A DNA stretch of 64,000 nt from Globodera rostochiensis (GCA_018350325.1 JAEVLN010000059.1:1-64000); one strand, 5' to 3'. Counted from the first letter of the stretch, positions 33,036 to 44,589 are shown. Made by a program: numbers and translations. The notes: generated by a model from the letters alone, not told the origin.

Positions 33036-34092
33036 TTAAAATTCACATGTGACAATGACGACGAAGGCCGGGCGAATGAACGGCTCGGCATCGAGCTGGC
33101 CACCATTCGGCGTGCATGTGAAGACGAACTTCTTGAGGGTTGTCAACTTAATGAAAATGTCCAATTTTTTATTTATTTTTCTATTTTATATAACCTCCTC
33201 GTGTTTCATGGTGGTTGTGATCTCAGGCGGTTTCGTTTGCGCTTGGGTTGTCGATGTCTTAAGTTAATGCAATTTTTACATTGTTAAAGTTAGAGTTAAG
33301 TAGTTGAAAGTAGAGTTGCTCGGGATCAGGATCCCGGTCGGGATTAATCCCGAGTTTTGTAATCCCGATCCCCGGGTTTTTGAAAAATCGGAATCGCGAT
33401 CCCGGCTTTTACGATCCCGGTCCCGGTTTTAGGTTTTTACCAGAACTCCCGATCCCGACCAACTCTAGTTGAAAGGGAGCGGGAGTTGTACTGAAATTTC
33501 CATTTTGGGACTGAAATACGGTCCCGGTTAAAACTACCTTATATTATGTATGGTCTCGGTTTTTTAGCAATTTTTATTTTGTCCAAAATTCCCGGCTTTT
33601 TTGAGCGGGACTTTTTTTGGCCCCGGGGTTTTCCAAAAATTTTGGTCCACCAACCCCCTCGTTTTCCCCGGTGGTTGAGACGAGCTTGTCAGTCAGTTCG
33701 GTTGTCTGGATTGTCGGTTGCTGAAATTATTAAATTAATAATGTAATAATCGTTTAAATTTTTATTTTAATATTAAAAATGTTAACTGATTGGTGTTGCA
33801 TTTTTTACAGATTTTTAAAATTAAGCAAAATTTCGCAATTAAAATTTACAACCGCCGTGGTTGAGACGAGCATCTTGGTCGTTTCAATTCCAGTCAGGAC
33901 TGTCGTCTAAATTTAAAAAAAAATACTGTGTTCTGATCCTTTAGTTTTAAAAATATTTAAATTAATAGCGGCTAAAATGTAATAAATTCTCGAATAAGCT
34001 AAGACCTCAGCCTGCGGAGTGGTCGTCGTCGTCGAGTCTAAAGGAGCGGCGAACGCGCCGATCAGAATCGCAAGCACAATAAGAGCAGCCAT
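33036..34092 (-). CDS. Small secreted Thr-rich protein (5 exons, 126 aa)
   Basis: Exons are 34092-34006, 33906-33853, 33720-33655, 33257-33195 and 33146-33036. All introns are phase 0 with GT-AG borders, and every exon is a whole number of codons. A signal peptide (MAALIVLAILIGAFAA) is followed by a Thr-rich mature chain (PLDSTTTTTPQ). Exons 2 and 3 are related repeats (TTKMLVSTT and TDKLVSTT). The C terminus has two Cys (FTCTPNGGQL ... VIVTCEF). The symmetrical exon design suggests growth by exon duplication. Function unknown; likely exported. It is convergent with the 121-aa secreted protein. Upstream lies a 60-bp tandem array. Confidence 0.7.
33310..33466. mobile_element. 157-bp CCCGGGATC-rich hAT-like MITE with 8-bp TSD
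   Basis: Exact AGTTGAAA flanks (33302-33309 and 33467-33474). Ends GTAGAGTTG and CAACTCT match the element at 27549. A worn second copy follows at about 33480-33660 and supplies part of the intron next to exon 3 of the Thr-rich protein. Confidence 0.85.
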
Positions 34093-34176
34093 TTTGTACG
34101 GTCAGAATTGATCGATTGATTGATTGGGTTTACTGTAAAAAATGTTTTTAAAATATATATATAAATAAAATTCACT

Positions 34177-34690
34177 AAAACTGCTTTGTGCAATGGCTTA
34201 AAATGTTAAATAAAATTACAAAACTGCTTTGTGCAATGGCCTTAAATGTTTTTAAAATATGCTTTGTGCAAATGGCCTTAAAATGTCTTTAAATATATGT
34301 ATAAATAATAACAAAACTTTGTTTTTAAAATATGCTTTGTGCAAATGGCCTTAAAATGTCTTTAAATATATGTATAAATAATAACAAAACTTGCTTTGTG
34401 CAAATGGCCTTAAAATGTCTTTAAAATATATGTATAAATAATAACAAAACTTGCTTTGTGCAAATGGCCTTAAAATGTCTTTAAATATATGTATAAATAA
34501 TAACAAAACTTGCTTTGTGCAAATGGCCTTAAAATGTCTTTAAAATATATGTATAAATAATAACAAAACTTGCTTTGTGCAAATGGCCTTAAAATGTCTT
34601 TAAAATATATGTATAAATAATAACAAAACTTGCTTTATGCAATGGCCTTAAAATGTTTTTAAAATATAATATTAATATAATTTACAATTG
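34177..34690. repeat. 60-bp tandem repeat array
   Basis: About eight to nine units containing CTTTGTGCAAATGGCCTTAA, then AATGTCTTTAAAATATATG and TATAAATAATAACAAAACTT. Middle units are nearly identical and outer ones degenerate. The array lies just upstream of the minus-strand Thr-rich protein gene, so it could influence its promoter (inference). Confidence 0.9.
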
Positions 34691-34919
34691 TGCAAATGGC
34701 CTTAAATATGAATTTTATGGAATGATTAAGCGCAAGCACACAATCTTTTCGCTTTTCTCCACGAACAAAATGATGACAAACGATTTCATTCCTTACAAAC
34801 AAATGGAAGCCTTAAAGAATCTTCGATTTGATGAATAACGAATGTTTGAAAAGATGACTAAATGTGTAGAAAAATGTTCCAAATATGGCCCAAAAAATTC
34901 TTAGAATTTATCAAAAGGG

Positions 34920-35125
34920 CTAAAGGTTAAAGTTTATTTAATTGAAAATTCATCCTTTAAAATATTTTTATAAAGATTAAAGTTTATTTAATTGGAATTA
35001 TAAACATCCTTTAAAATATTATAAAGGTTAAAGTTTATTTTATTGGAATTATAACATCCTTTAAAATATTTTTAAAGGTTAAAGGTTTATGTATTTAATT
35101 GAAATTATAAACATCCTTTAAAATA
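34920..35125. repeat. Fourfold tandem repeat of about 50 bp
   Basis: Units contain TTAAAGTTTATTTAATTG and ATAAACATCCTTTAAAATAT. The final unit runs into the ATG at 35125. Confidence 0.8.
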
Positions 35126-35370
35126 TGTTTTATTCTATTTTCAGTTTTAAAATTATCAAAATTCTCTTAATTTTATTGCTTTTCCCTTTTTTGACGCAAC
35201 CCTGCTGTGGTAATGGAGTTGAACTAATTTTTAAACGAGAAATTGATAATTTTAAACTAAAAATTATAATAATGATGACAAATGCCCTAAAAATGGCCAT
35301 TTCGTCACCCTTATACATTATGATTCTCGAAAAGTCTCGGATTTTTGGGTGGATTTGGGGTCAAGTTTAG
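35125..35370 (+). CDS. Possible small secreted protein (up to 81 aa)
   Basis: ATG at 35125 is followed by a convincing signal-peptide-like segment (KIIKILLILLLFPFLTQ) ending near CCGNG. The remainder looks less protein-like, and a possible exon after an acceptor at 35415 (ERNDVCIVCN, stop) cannot be joined in phase. It may be a young gene or a remnant. Confidence 0.3.
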   Translation: MFYSIFSFKIIKILLILLLFPFLTQPCCGNGVELIFKREIDNFKLKIIIMMTNALKMAISSPLYIMILEKSRIFGWIWGQV

Positions 35371-35399
35371 GTAGGTATCGATCATCACACTAATCAGTT

Positions 35400-37960
35400 T
35401 TGTATCTGTTCCAGGAGAGAAATGATGTGTGCATTGTGTGTAATTAATTCTGTGTCACATTTAATGATTGTTACAAAAAAGTTGAGTTAAAGAAAACATA
35501 GAAAATTGTCAGATTGTGAAGGAAAAGTGCGAAAACATAGAAATAGTGCATCAAATAATGCATCCTCTCTCACCCCTTTTGCTCCCCATCAACAAATTGA
35601 TGAAACAAATGCGTTCATCATATATAAATGGCGGCATTGTGCCCAAAATGTGGGCTCGGAACGGTCAGTGAATTTGGCTGGACTGCTTGCTGAGGCTGAG
35701 CGCGGCTGTGTTGGGAAGGGCGAGGGCACAAATTCAAACTTTCACTCAACACAATGTCTGCCGAATCGGCTTCACTCCCGAGGAGGAACAGAGACCAATT
35801 CGGTCTGTGAGCGGAGGGATGCGCCGGGATTATAATAGCGCATCGCGAAAAGTCCAAATTTGGGCTGATCCAGAGCACGGAGGACAACCCAGAACTGCCC
35901 AAATACGTCTCGTAACACAAAAGTCGATTTCTTGGCCAATGAAGCAATCTGAGCCCCAAATTTTTTTTTTTTTGTTTACCAAATTTTCCTGGGCGTTAAA
36001 TTATATACGATGATGGAAAAATTTTTCGAAGATTTTAACGATGTTTTAGTTATTTTTGAACCCCAAAATCCTTTTTTTTGGAGGGGAAAAGGGTCCCTCC
36101 TATTGTTTTTTTTCAAAAAAATTTCGGGAAAGGGGGGGGGGGGGTCCCTGGCCCCCTAGGCCCCCCCTGGTTACGAGCCTGTTGATCACCTATGCCAACT
36201 GGCGGACATGACCGGGACTAAAATTTACACCCCTAATGATAAGACAATGAGGAAGATATTTTTGAATAACAAAAAAATTTTTTGTTTTACCATTGAACAT
36301 TACAAAAAAAATTTTCCCTTGAAAAGTCCCGGTTAGTCCCGGTCCCGGTTGAAAATCTTGGTCCCGGTCCCGGGTTTTCTGGTCCCGGGAAGTCCCGGTC
36401 CCGGGTTTTCCCAAAAGTCCCGGACCCGTGCCACCCTAGTTTAAACTTTAAACAACAAAAAGCGGATTTACAGACAGCGTATAGTCAGACATGATATACT
36501 CCTCACTAATGAAATTTTTCTTTCGATTTTCGAGACCTTGTAATTGGGTTGAAGAAATTAAACGTTTTTGACTATAAGACGGATCTGCCCGAAGAAAAAA
36601 AAGTATCCAGACGAAGTGCGCGACGAGTTTTTACTGAAGAAACGCTTTTTATCGACACGATTCCATTAATCTAATGTTCTCTATCGTATGCCCGTGTTTT
36701 TGCATGGAATAGGTGTGGTGCCAATGGACATCCAAAGTTATTACTTTTTTTAAATTGAGGCATAAAGCAAAAAATTCCACGCAAAAAACAGTGCCGCAAT
36801 GGCCATGCCTTGACTGAAGCGGTGGTAATAGTCGTGGGCCTCGTGCACCGGTCAAATCCATTTCAGACAGACCTCAAAAAGATCCTAAAAAGCTTCAAAA
36901 AGTTACCGGATATTTTAAATTTTGATTGCAAATCTCTTAACGAATTTAGTTAAAAATTCAAATTCTCGGCGGCGCATGCCGACCCCCCCCCCCAGAAGCC
37001 GAATTCTGAAAAAAGGAGGCTGTTTTCGACGGCTGGTTAATATTCACAGATTTGAAGAACTCTCAAACAGCATAGAACTTGGACAAATTATTGTTTTACA
37101 TTTTAATTTTGATTTTTGGTTAATTGAAAACAAAAAATTTTCAACCCGAAGAGCCGAAACCCGGCTTCTTTCTCGACCCGATACCCGAAACCTTTTGTAT
37201 TAGGCAATCAATATGACACAACAAATAAAATACAATATGTATTAAGTATTTTGGATCAAAAATGGGAAGTGTGACAAACGGATCAAAATTATGAGACGAA
37301 ATGCAAAGTATGGCCCAAACACGGATGGCTATTTATGAAATTTGGATATGTGTGAAGCTGAACACAGGAGTTTAAGCAATTCGGGATCCCGAGACATCAG
37401 ATCGGCTTGTGCTTGGACCGACTCCACACAGCCCAAAACATACAAACAGAATTCCACTCATCATCGAAGCCGATCACTGATCAATGTGCCGCAGGAACAA
37501 TTAAATTGAGACTGAATTTTGTAACGGTAAATTTGCCATTACATTTGCAATTTCTCTACACTTGCCATTAATTTGCCTTTTCTTGATACTGCCCATTCAC
37601 AAAAATGGGGATCCCCGGTCTTATCCCCGCGCGGGGACGGGGATCAATATGTATCCCTAAAAAGGATTTTTGGCTTTGCCCATCCTCACCCGGAAATCCG
37701 CGTGTCCCGGGTTGCTCATCCACGAAAACGTGGATCACCGGTTTGTCGTCCCCGGTATCCCCATTCCCCCGTTTGACCGGGTACCTCCCACCCCCCCCCC
37801 TCCTCCCCCCTCCACCGGAACCAACTCTATCTAGTATTAATACAATATTAAATTGGGTGCGTTTTTGTCAAACGTACCAAAATAGCCCACCTTCTTTCTG
37901 GGTCAATTCCAATGAAATCCTCTATTATTTTTTTGTATTTATTTTCATTATATTCACCAG
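35400..37960. other. Intergenic region with worn repeats
   Basis: At 35620-35960 the base composition becomes GC-richer and several frames stay open (for example MSAESASLPRRNRDQFGL at 35756). No domain or consistent exon chain was found; it may be a processed remnant. A CCCGGTCCCGG MITE relic lies at about 36200-36440, a G/C run near 36130-36175 and a GATCCCCGG-type relic at 37605-37790. A C/A-rich run occurs at 37788-37815. Confidence 0.4.
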
Positions 37961-37967
37961 GGATGGA

Positions 37968-38103
37968 CAAAATCGGAAAATAAAAATCCGAATTCCGAAA
38001 ACCCAAAAATCCGAAAGGATTTTAAATCCGAAATCCGAATTCACGAAAAACCCGAAATTTTCCGGAATCCAAAATTTCGGATCCGAAATTTTGCCCATCC
38101 CTG
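37968..38103. mobile_element. 136-bp hAT-like MITE (CAGGGATGG ends)
   Basis: Ends CAGGGATGGACAAAAT and ATTTTGCCCATCCCTG; the interior is made of AAATCCGAAAT motifs. Flanking octamers ATATTCAC and ATACTCAC differ at one base. The right-hand copy contains the ACTCAC that serves as the splice donor (GTGAGT, minus strand) of the zinc-finger exon beside it. Confidence 0.8.
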
Positions 38104-38111
38104 ATACTCAC

Positions 38112-38342
38112 GTAAGGGTAAAATGGGTAATGGCATCGACTGTTGTGGCTGTGTTGTACCAATTCAGAGGCAGAAATTGCGGTAAAATCGCATTGTCTGC
38201 ATTTGTGTGGGCGTAAATAATCAGAAAAAGATCCTCGGCACTGAACAGACGAACGGGCATCTGTCGGTGGACAACCATTGACATTACCGTTTATAAGCCT
38301 AGCCCTGTTCAGTGTCGTTTCTGCTTCTAGCGCGTCAGCCAA
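38112..38342 (-). CDS. C2H2-type zinc-finger exon (partial gene)
   Basis: The minus strand reads MADALEAETTLNRARL, then an open segment and a finger-like motif HKCRQCDFTAISASELVQHS followed by RCHYPFYPY. A GTGAGT donor lies at 38111-38106. Cys-Cys and His spacing fit a degenerate C2H2 finger. The N-terminal part coincides with one unit of the tandem repeat at 38295-38965, so the true start is doubtful. The following exon was not found. Confidence 0.4.
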
Positions 38343-38965
38343 CTTAAAATAGGTTAATTATCTTGCTTCTTAATTTCTTGTCGAAATTACCAAAAAATAA
38401 TAATTAAATCAACAAAGTAATTTAGAAAAATCAAATTTTACCATTTACAATAGCGAATCAGTGTTGTTTCTGCTTCTAGCGCGTCAGCCAACTTAAATAG
38501 ATTAACTGTCTTACAAATTTTTTTCTGCCGAAATTACAAAAAAAAAATTAATCAACAAAGTAATTTAGAAAAATCAAATTTTATCATTAATAGCGACTAG
38601 GGCACGGTTAGCTTATGGTACTCCGATTAATCTTAAGAACAGATTTCGAAATTTTTTTATGGGCAAGCATACGTTATGAGCCTAGCCCTGTTCAGCGTCG
38701 TTTGTGCTTCTAGCGCGTCAGCCAACTTAAAATTATTTAACTATTTTTTTTTTACAAATTTTTTCTGTCGAAAACCAAAAAATCAACAAAGTAATTTAGA
38801 AAAATCAAATTTTACCATTTCAATAGCGAATCAGTGTCGTTTCTGCTTCTAGCGCGTCAGCCAACTAAAATAGGTAAACTATCTTACAAAATTTTTTGTT
38901 TAATTATGTAATAAACAAAATAATTTAGAAAAAAAAAATCAAATTTTACCATTTCAATAGCAAAT
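38295..38965. repeat. Tandem repeat with units of about 165-225 bp (four copies)
   Basis: Each unit carries GTGTCGTTTCTGCTTCTAGC then GCGTCAGCCAACTT, then an AT-rich part with AATCAACAAAGTAATTTAG and ATCAAATTTTACCATT. Unit starts are near 38305, 38460, 38690 and 38830. The first copy overlaps the zinc-finger exon, so the array may have arisen by duplication of a gene end. Confidence 0.8.
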
Positions 38966-38969
38966 ATCG

Positions 38970-40300
38970 CGGCTAGGTCTCGGTAAAACTTCCAAATGGA
39001 TTGTATGTAATGCAATTGTTTCTTTTTTGGAATGTCGAATTTTCATACCTGATATTTTCTTTAAGCGTTTTACTTTTGAGACTTTGCATTTACCAAAAAA
39101 TGGGCGAGATGCCGTGCATTTGCCATATCATCACTATCCAATTATTTTCGCCGTAAACCAATGTTTCGCTGACTCTGCCGCAAAGAATGAAAATTTATGG
39201 AAGGCTATTAAACCATAAGGTTTATATTTTTTGGCTAAATGCCAGGTCTTTTTAGTTTTCTTTCATTTTCTAAAAAAATAGGCCGAGTGGGAAAAGGACA
39301 GTGAGATCGGCGACGGGTCAGGATGAAATTGTGGTATTTGCGGCATTTTTTCCCCGTAACTTCCGGTTTCCGTTCCCAATTTTGCGCCATTTTTATTTGC
39401 CCAATTTCCCGAAACGAAGGATTGAAGGAGTATTGGAAGTAGAACGGACTTGGGGATCGATCGAGAATCTCGATAAATCTTGAAGATCTTTCTTCGATCA
39501 AGATTTCGATCGGTCCGATCTTTAATTGGTTAGAATGAGAACTGCACTGTGTGATTTGTGAGAGGCAAGAGCGGCTATTTATGCACCTCGAAACACTAAT
39601 GGACTACATACAACCTCAGAGTTGATCGAAATGTATGAATAATCACGGATGGCCCATCCTCTGCTGATCAGTCCCCACAAATTATTCCGGAAATTCCATT
39701 TTTCATAAATAAAACGCGATGACTGTCCCTATCCCCTGCTCTGCGCCATCCCCGTCCCCCATAAATTGAGTGGTTCACAAAAGTGATGCAATTTGGCTAC
39801 TCTTTTTATCGTCTCACATAAATTGAATTTAATGGGAAAATGGGAGCCAACGTGTAAATGATTCATAATACATTTCTTTTAAACATCAAAATATGTTAAA
39901 TAAAAAAGAATGTGCTTAAGTGGGAATAAGAGTTAAAAATTGTAACATATTTATAATAAACTGCGGGGAATATGCAGTTTTGAACTGTTGATTGAGCCAA
40001 AAATGATGCCAGGTACAACGGTTCGGGGTGCGGGGAGGGCAATTTGGAACCGTTGATTGATCCAGACACAATAAAACCCCTAAAAATAAAGCCAGGTACA
40101 ACAAAAAGTACGCAAAGCGAACAGGTACAACAATGCGAAGAAATTCTCCCGATCACTTTCTTTCATTATAAAATTAAGTTTTAAATTTATTTCGAACAAA
40201 TTTCGCACGAATCAGAAATCCGTAGAATTGCACACCGACAGTTTACGGAGAATTGCGCACTGCGGGCAATTTGAAAAAATATTTTTATACAAAATTGTCT
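38970..40300. other. Intergenic region
   Basis: A 63-codon frame at 39027-39218 (MECRIFIPDIFFKR...) has no recognisable domain. A GATCGAGAATCTCGA repeat lies at 39450-39525. Nothing else could be supported. Confidence 0.35.
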
Positions 40301-40306
40301 GAAATT

Positions 40307-40585
40307 ATGTTATTTGATGCGCTGATTGAACCCTTAAGATCGGGGTGGCTTAGGCCTAAGCCTAACGAACCCCAAAACGCGAAAAGGTGCCGTCGTAGTC
40401 GAGTGTGCGGTACTTTGGCTGCTATTTTCCACCTTACTGTCTATCTTTCCCTCTATCGGCCTTTGATTTACTTAAAAGTCATCTTTTCCTTAATTTTTAA
40501 AAATTTCAACCGATTTAAAAACCGCATTAAATTCTTAATTTTTATTTTCTATTGACGAATTCGTAATCAGCGCATCAAATAACAT
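40307..40585. mobile_element. 279-bp element with perfect 21-bp inverted ends
   Basis: The left end, TGTTATTTGATGCGCTGATT preceded by A, is exactly mirrored at 40565-40585. The interior (CGTCGTAGTCGAGTGTGCGG, then ...ATTTCAACCGATTTAAAA...) is shared with 50575-50900, so the two belong to one family. No coding capacity. Confidence 0.75.
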
Positions 40586-41110
40586 ATTTGCAGACCCTTT
40601 TTAGAATAAAAATGATTTTTCACAAGTTTTGACCAAAAGGGTCCCTCCCCTCCCCCCTATGGTTTTGCAAACTTTAACTTTGCTCAGAGTCGAGAGCGAC
40701 TCAAAATTTTTGCAGATTCGTAATCAGCTAGCTCGCCGAGGGGAGTTGACTGATATATAATTTATCCATTTCTGAGCGAAAAACATATAAGATAGGAATT
40801 CCACAAAAATAGGCGACTAAAAAAGGCACGAAATACTAAGAATTTGACAGAAAAAACTCGAATTTATTCTCTATTTTTTTGAAAATTTTTATTAATGAAA
40901 CCAGAAATCACGCTAGCAGGGCCGTAAAAGCTTAGCCAAAATTATCATCAAATGCATTTCTTGAGTCAAAAGTTGAATAAGACTTCATTTTGAGAAAAGC
41001 TCGTGCACAAGAAGAAGCATTAATATTTTTTTCAGTAAACAATGTGTTGGCATCTTTTTAATGGAAATTCAAACATTAATAGTCTAAAACAATTACATTT
41101 TGCATATACA

Positions 41111-42488
41111 TTAGTACGATAAGTGTACACTAAATTCGACTTCCCGAACATTCATTTTCCTTTTCGATATCGCCGAGCATGGGGTACCACCCCGACCGGG
41201 TTCATGTGTTTGACTCATGCATCGTTTACATTCTTTACAATGTTTAAAACCCGTCGTTTTCTTCTGGCCCAGAAGAGTACGGCATCGGGGACAATAATGG
41301 TCGACATCTTTGCACGCATGGAATAAGAACGGAAGAATACACAGCAGACAACAGCAAAAGCAACAGCAAAGAAAAATGCACCTGAAGAAATATGAAATAA
41401 ATTGTCAAAATTTCTTTGTTTTCACCAATCAAAAACAGCTTTTCCGTTGGTCTCTTCGGTCACGGATGTCACAAATTGCTGACAAAACGAACAGTGAACC
41501 TTCAAAAATAAAAAAGTGGTTAAAAAAAATGCACAAGAAAAAAATCGGTAATACTGAAGATGGTGGCCCCCCCCCCCGGTTTAAAAAAATAAAATAATTT
41601 TTTTTTTCTAAATCGCTAAATAGGCGTTCCTAGTGGTATTAGGAGGTGTAGAATCCGAATCTGACCTCCATTACGACCAAGGACCCGAATTCGAACATTT
41701 TTTCGAAAATCAAAATTTTCAAAAATCAAATTTGGTCTCAAAATCATTCAAAAAAAAAAAGAAGCACAAACTTACATATATCGAAAAGGCAAATAATGGT
41801 CGAATTATTCATTTTTCGACGAAATGTTCGAAATCGGGTCCGGGGTTCAAAATAGGTCGAATCGGACTCCGATTATCGGAGGTCAGATTCGGATTCTACG
41901 CCTCTTAAATGCCCTAGAAAACACCTTGTTATCGACTTTAAAACAAAAAAAAATAATTTTTCAAAAATTGGGGGGGGGGGCAGCACCGCACCATCTTCAG
42001 TATTATAGTATCAAAAAACCACCGACTTTTTGTGGTTGGCGTCCAAATTTTCGTTTTCCGCCCGGCCGTTGCCTTTTACAGTGCGGACACTTTGGACAAT
42101 AGTCAATCATTGAGTGCACATGTTTGCCGAGCAGTCTTTGACAGTTGGGACAGTGGTGGACGAACAATTTCACCACGCTAAACAATTTGAGAAGCCATTA
42201 ACAATTTAATTAACATCCAATAATTATTTAATTAATTGGACCTGAATATTGAATTATGCTTTCTTTTGACCACCGTTGTCACAATTTGGCGACAGCGCGA
42301 ACAGTGAACCTGAGGAAAAGCAATATTATTTAAAAATGAAAATTAAAAATCGAAAAAAAAACACTGACCATGCGTGGATAGCGTCCAAATCCCCTCAAAT
42401 GTTTCGGTTTCTGACTTTTCTTTGCGCATGGATTGCGGCCCACTAAAGAGTTCGATTTCCGACTTTTATTCTTTTTGTTTTTAGCCAT
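41111..42488 (-). CDS. LITAF-domain membrane protein (exons 42488-42369, 41499-41426, 41381-41111; 154 aa)
   Basis: Spliced minus-strand model. Exon 1 is a basic N terminus (MAKNKKNKSRKSNSL...), exon 2 begins VHCSFCQQFVTSV and exon 3 continues WCIFLCCCFCCCLLCILPF then FHACKDVDHYCPRCRTLLG. All junctions are GT-AG and phase-consistent. CxxC ... hydrophobic Cys-rich stretch ... HxCPxC...LG is the LITAF/SIMPLE zinc-ribbon membrane-association domain, typical of monotopic proteins on late endosomes and lysosomes. A Cys-containing tail follows to TAA at 41111. A second pair of LITAF-like exons lies between exons 1 and 2, and a MITE occupies the same intron. The assignment of exon 1 to this model rather than only to the upstream exons is inferred from matching phase. 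Confidence 0.7.
41547..42005. mobile_element. MITE of the GGTAATACT family (about 459 bp)
   Basis: Inverted ends GGTAATACTGAAGATGGTG / CACCATCTTCAGTATTA. The interior holds GAATCCGAATCTGACCTCC and its inverse and a C/G run on each side. No clear 8-bp duplication remains. It lies between the two LITAF exon pairs. Confidence 0.8.
42003..42309 (-). CDS. Duplicate LITAF-like exon pair (alternative 3' end, 120 aa with exon 1)
   Basis: Exons 42309-42242 (VHCSRCRQIVTTVVKRKHN) and 42177-42003 (VVKLFVHHCPNCQRLLGKH ... CPKCPHCKRQRPGG) join exon 42488-42369 in phase. They keep the CxxC and HxCPxC...LG halves of LITAF but lack the hydrophobic stretch between them. The stop codon (42005-42003) falls in the end of the transposon relic 41547-42005, so the insertion seems to define the end of this product. 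It may be an alternative isoform or a decaying first copy of a tandem pair. Confidence 0.6.
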
Positions 42489-42670
42489 TTTTTTGCTGTG
42501 TTCGAGAAGCGGATTAATTCAGTTGCTAAAAAAATAACCACACAAATAATTTTAAAGAAAAATGTAAAGACCGAATAAAAGGAAATGAGCAAAATTGTGA
42601 TAATTATGATGTGCTATTTATACGAAAGATGGCACTTGACATTTTTTCGGAAAATTTTGTAAGAAAAATG

Positions 42671-43137
42671 GGTAATACTTTGGTTTGGCCCCCCCCCCTT
42701 TTTTGGAAAAATTACTTTTTGTTTTAAAGTCGATTAAAAGGTGTTTTCTGGGGCATTAGGGGGCGTAGAATCAGAATCTGACCTACGATTCGACTTATTT
42801 CGAACCCCGGACCCGAATTCGAACATTTGGTCGAATAATTCAAAAATTTTCAAATTTACGTTTACGTCTTCAAATCACTCAAATGAATGAATTCAACCAT
42901 TATTTGCCTTTTCGATGTAGGTTTGTGCTTTTTGAATGATTTCGAGGCCAAAATTGATTTATCGAAATTTTTGAATTTCGAAAAATGTTCGAATTCGGGT
43001 CCGGGGTTCGAAATTGGTCGAAATGGAGATCAGATTCGGATTCTACGCCTCCGAATACCACTAGGAACGCCTATTTGTCGGCTTAGAAAAAAAAAATTTT
43101 TTTCAAAAAAAGGGGGGGGGCAAATCAAAGTATTACC
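42671..43137. mobile_element. 467-bp MITE of the GGTAATACT family with 8-bp TSD
   Basis: Ends GGTAATACTTTGG and CAAAGTATTACC are flanked by exact GAAAAATG (42663-42670 and 43138-43145). Internal inverse motifs are as in 41547. Confidence 0.9.
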
Positions 43138-43424
43138 GAAAAATGCAATAAAATTATTCGACTTTTTCTAGTAAGATTCTTCAAAGATAATGTTTCTTAT
43201 TGCACAAAAATGCGGTGTACCAAAAATCGCACCATAAAAATTTTTTGACACAAAATATAGGTGGGTCTGGCACATTAGTAGCCCCAGGGACGTCATGGAG
43301 CGGCCTTTATTGAATTTTTGTTGAACAATTTAGTCGAAAAATTACATAATGTGCTGCTGTATTGACAGCGAATGGGGAATTGTCTTTTTGCTTTTATTCT
43401 TTATTTCGGTTTTTATGTTTATTA

Positions 43425-44019
43425 GGTAATACTGCAGTTTGGCCCCCCCCATTTTTTGAAAAAATACAAACTTTTTTAAAAGGCATATTAAACAAGTTTC
43501 CGGGGGTTTTCGGGGTCACTGATCACGATTCTGACATTTATTAAGAAGACTATTCACATGGGTAAATGTGACGAATATGATCCCACAATTCATAAAATGC
43601 ATCATCACCAAATCGCTTACGCCAGAGAAATTCAGCAAAATACCGAACCCCACTCCCCCCCCCCCCCCCGGGTAAGGGGAACAAAAGAATGAACGTTAGC
43701 AGCGACTGGCGAATTCAAAAGGCGTTCAAAATGTTGAATCAATGGACAAAAGCCAGCAGAATTTGAATTGGAGAGTGAACGACTCACAACGAATGGCCAT
43801 TTCGTGCATTTGAATCCATTTTGGTCAATAAATGTTAATTTTTAAAAAAATATTTTTTTCGAAAAATTGTTCGAATTCGGGTTCGGGGTTCGGAATTGGG
43901 TAAAATAAATGTCAGAATCGTGATCAGTGACCCCGAAAACCCCCGGAAACTTGTTTAATATGCCTTTTAAAAAGTTTGTATTTTTTCAAAAAATGGGGGG
44001 GCCAAACTGCAGTATTACA
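43425..44019. mobile_element. 595-bp MITE of the GGTAATACT family with 8-bp TSD
   Basis: Ends GGTAATACTGCAGTTTGGCC and GGCCAAACTGCAGTATTAC are flanked by GTTTATTA (43417-43424 and 44020-44027). The interior is AT-rich and contains a C run at about 43653-43669. Confidence 0.9.
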
Positions 44020-44589
44020 GTTTATTATTTTTTGCATGTTTTAGCTTTACGAACGGATTTTCCTTGCAATTATGGGCAACCTGCTGGTGTCGAGGCAATG
44101 GTTGAGTGCGTACGAGGATGAAAATTTGGAGACCGGTCAGTTCTACAGATGAACTAAGTGAAATTTTCCGAAAAATTGAAGAAGATTTGGGGCCAACACT
44201 TCTTCAGCTTTTTTTGTTAGGCAATCGTATTTGATCTCTCTGCCTTTGGCCAACAAAATTTTTTTGTTTGTTTGTTATATTATTTAGATTTTATGTTGCA
44301 AGCATGAAATATGTACATTTTTAGTGGTCCGGTTTTGGTTTTTTAACAAAAAAAATTTTTAATTGACAAGGACTTTATGAGGACGTAAAAATCTGTGAAA
44401 AATATTCACATCAAAGCTTTAGGAGTTGGGGAACAATAAGCGTTTAAATTCAAAACGTAAACCTGGCACATTGTGCTCCCGTTAGAAATTAAGCTTTTAA
44501 CCTACAAAAATTTCCTAGAATTTTCACACTTTCCAAGGTCTTTAACAAAAATCACTGAAAATTTTCTACAATTCAATTATTAATTTAAC

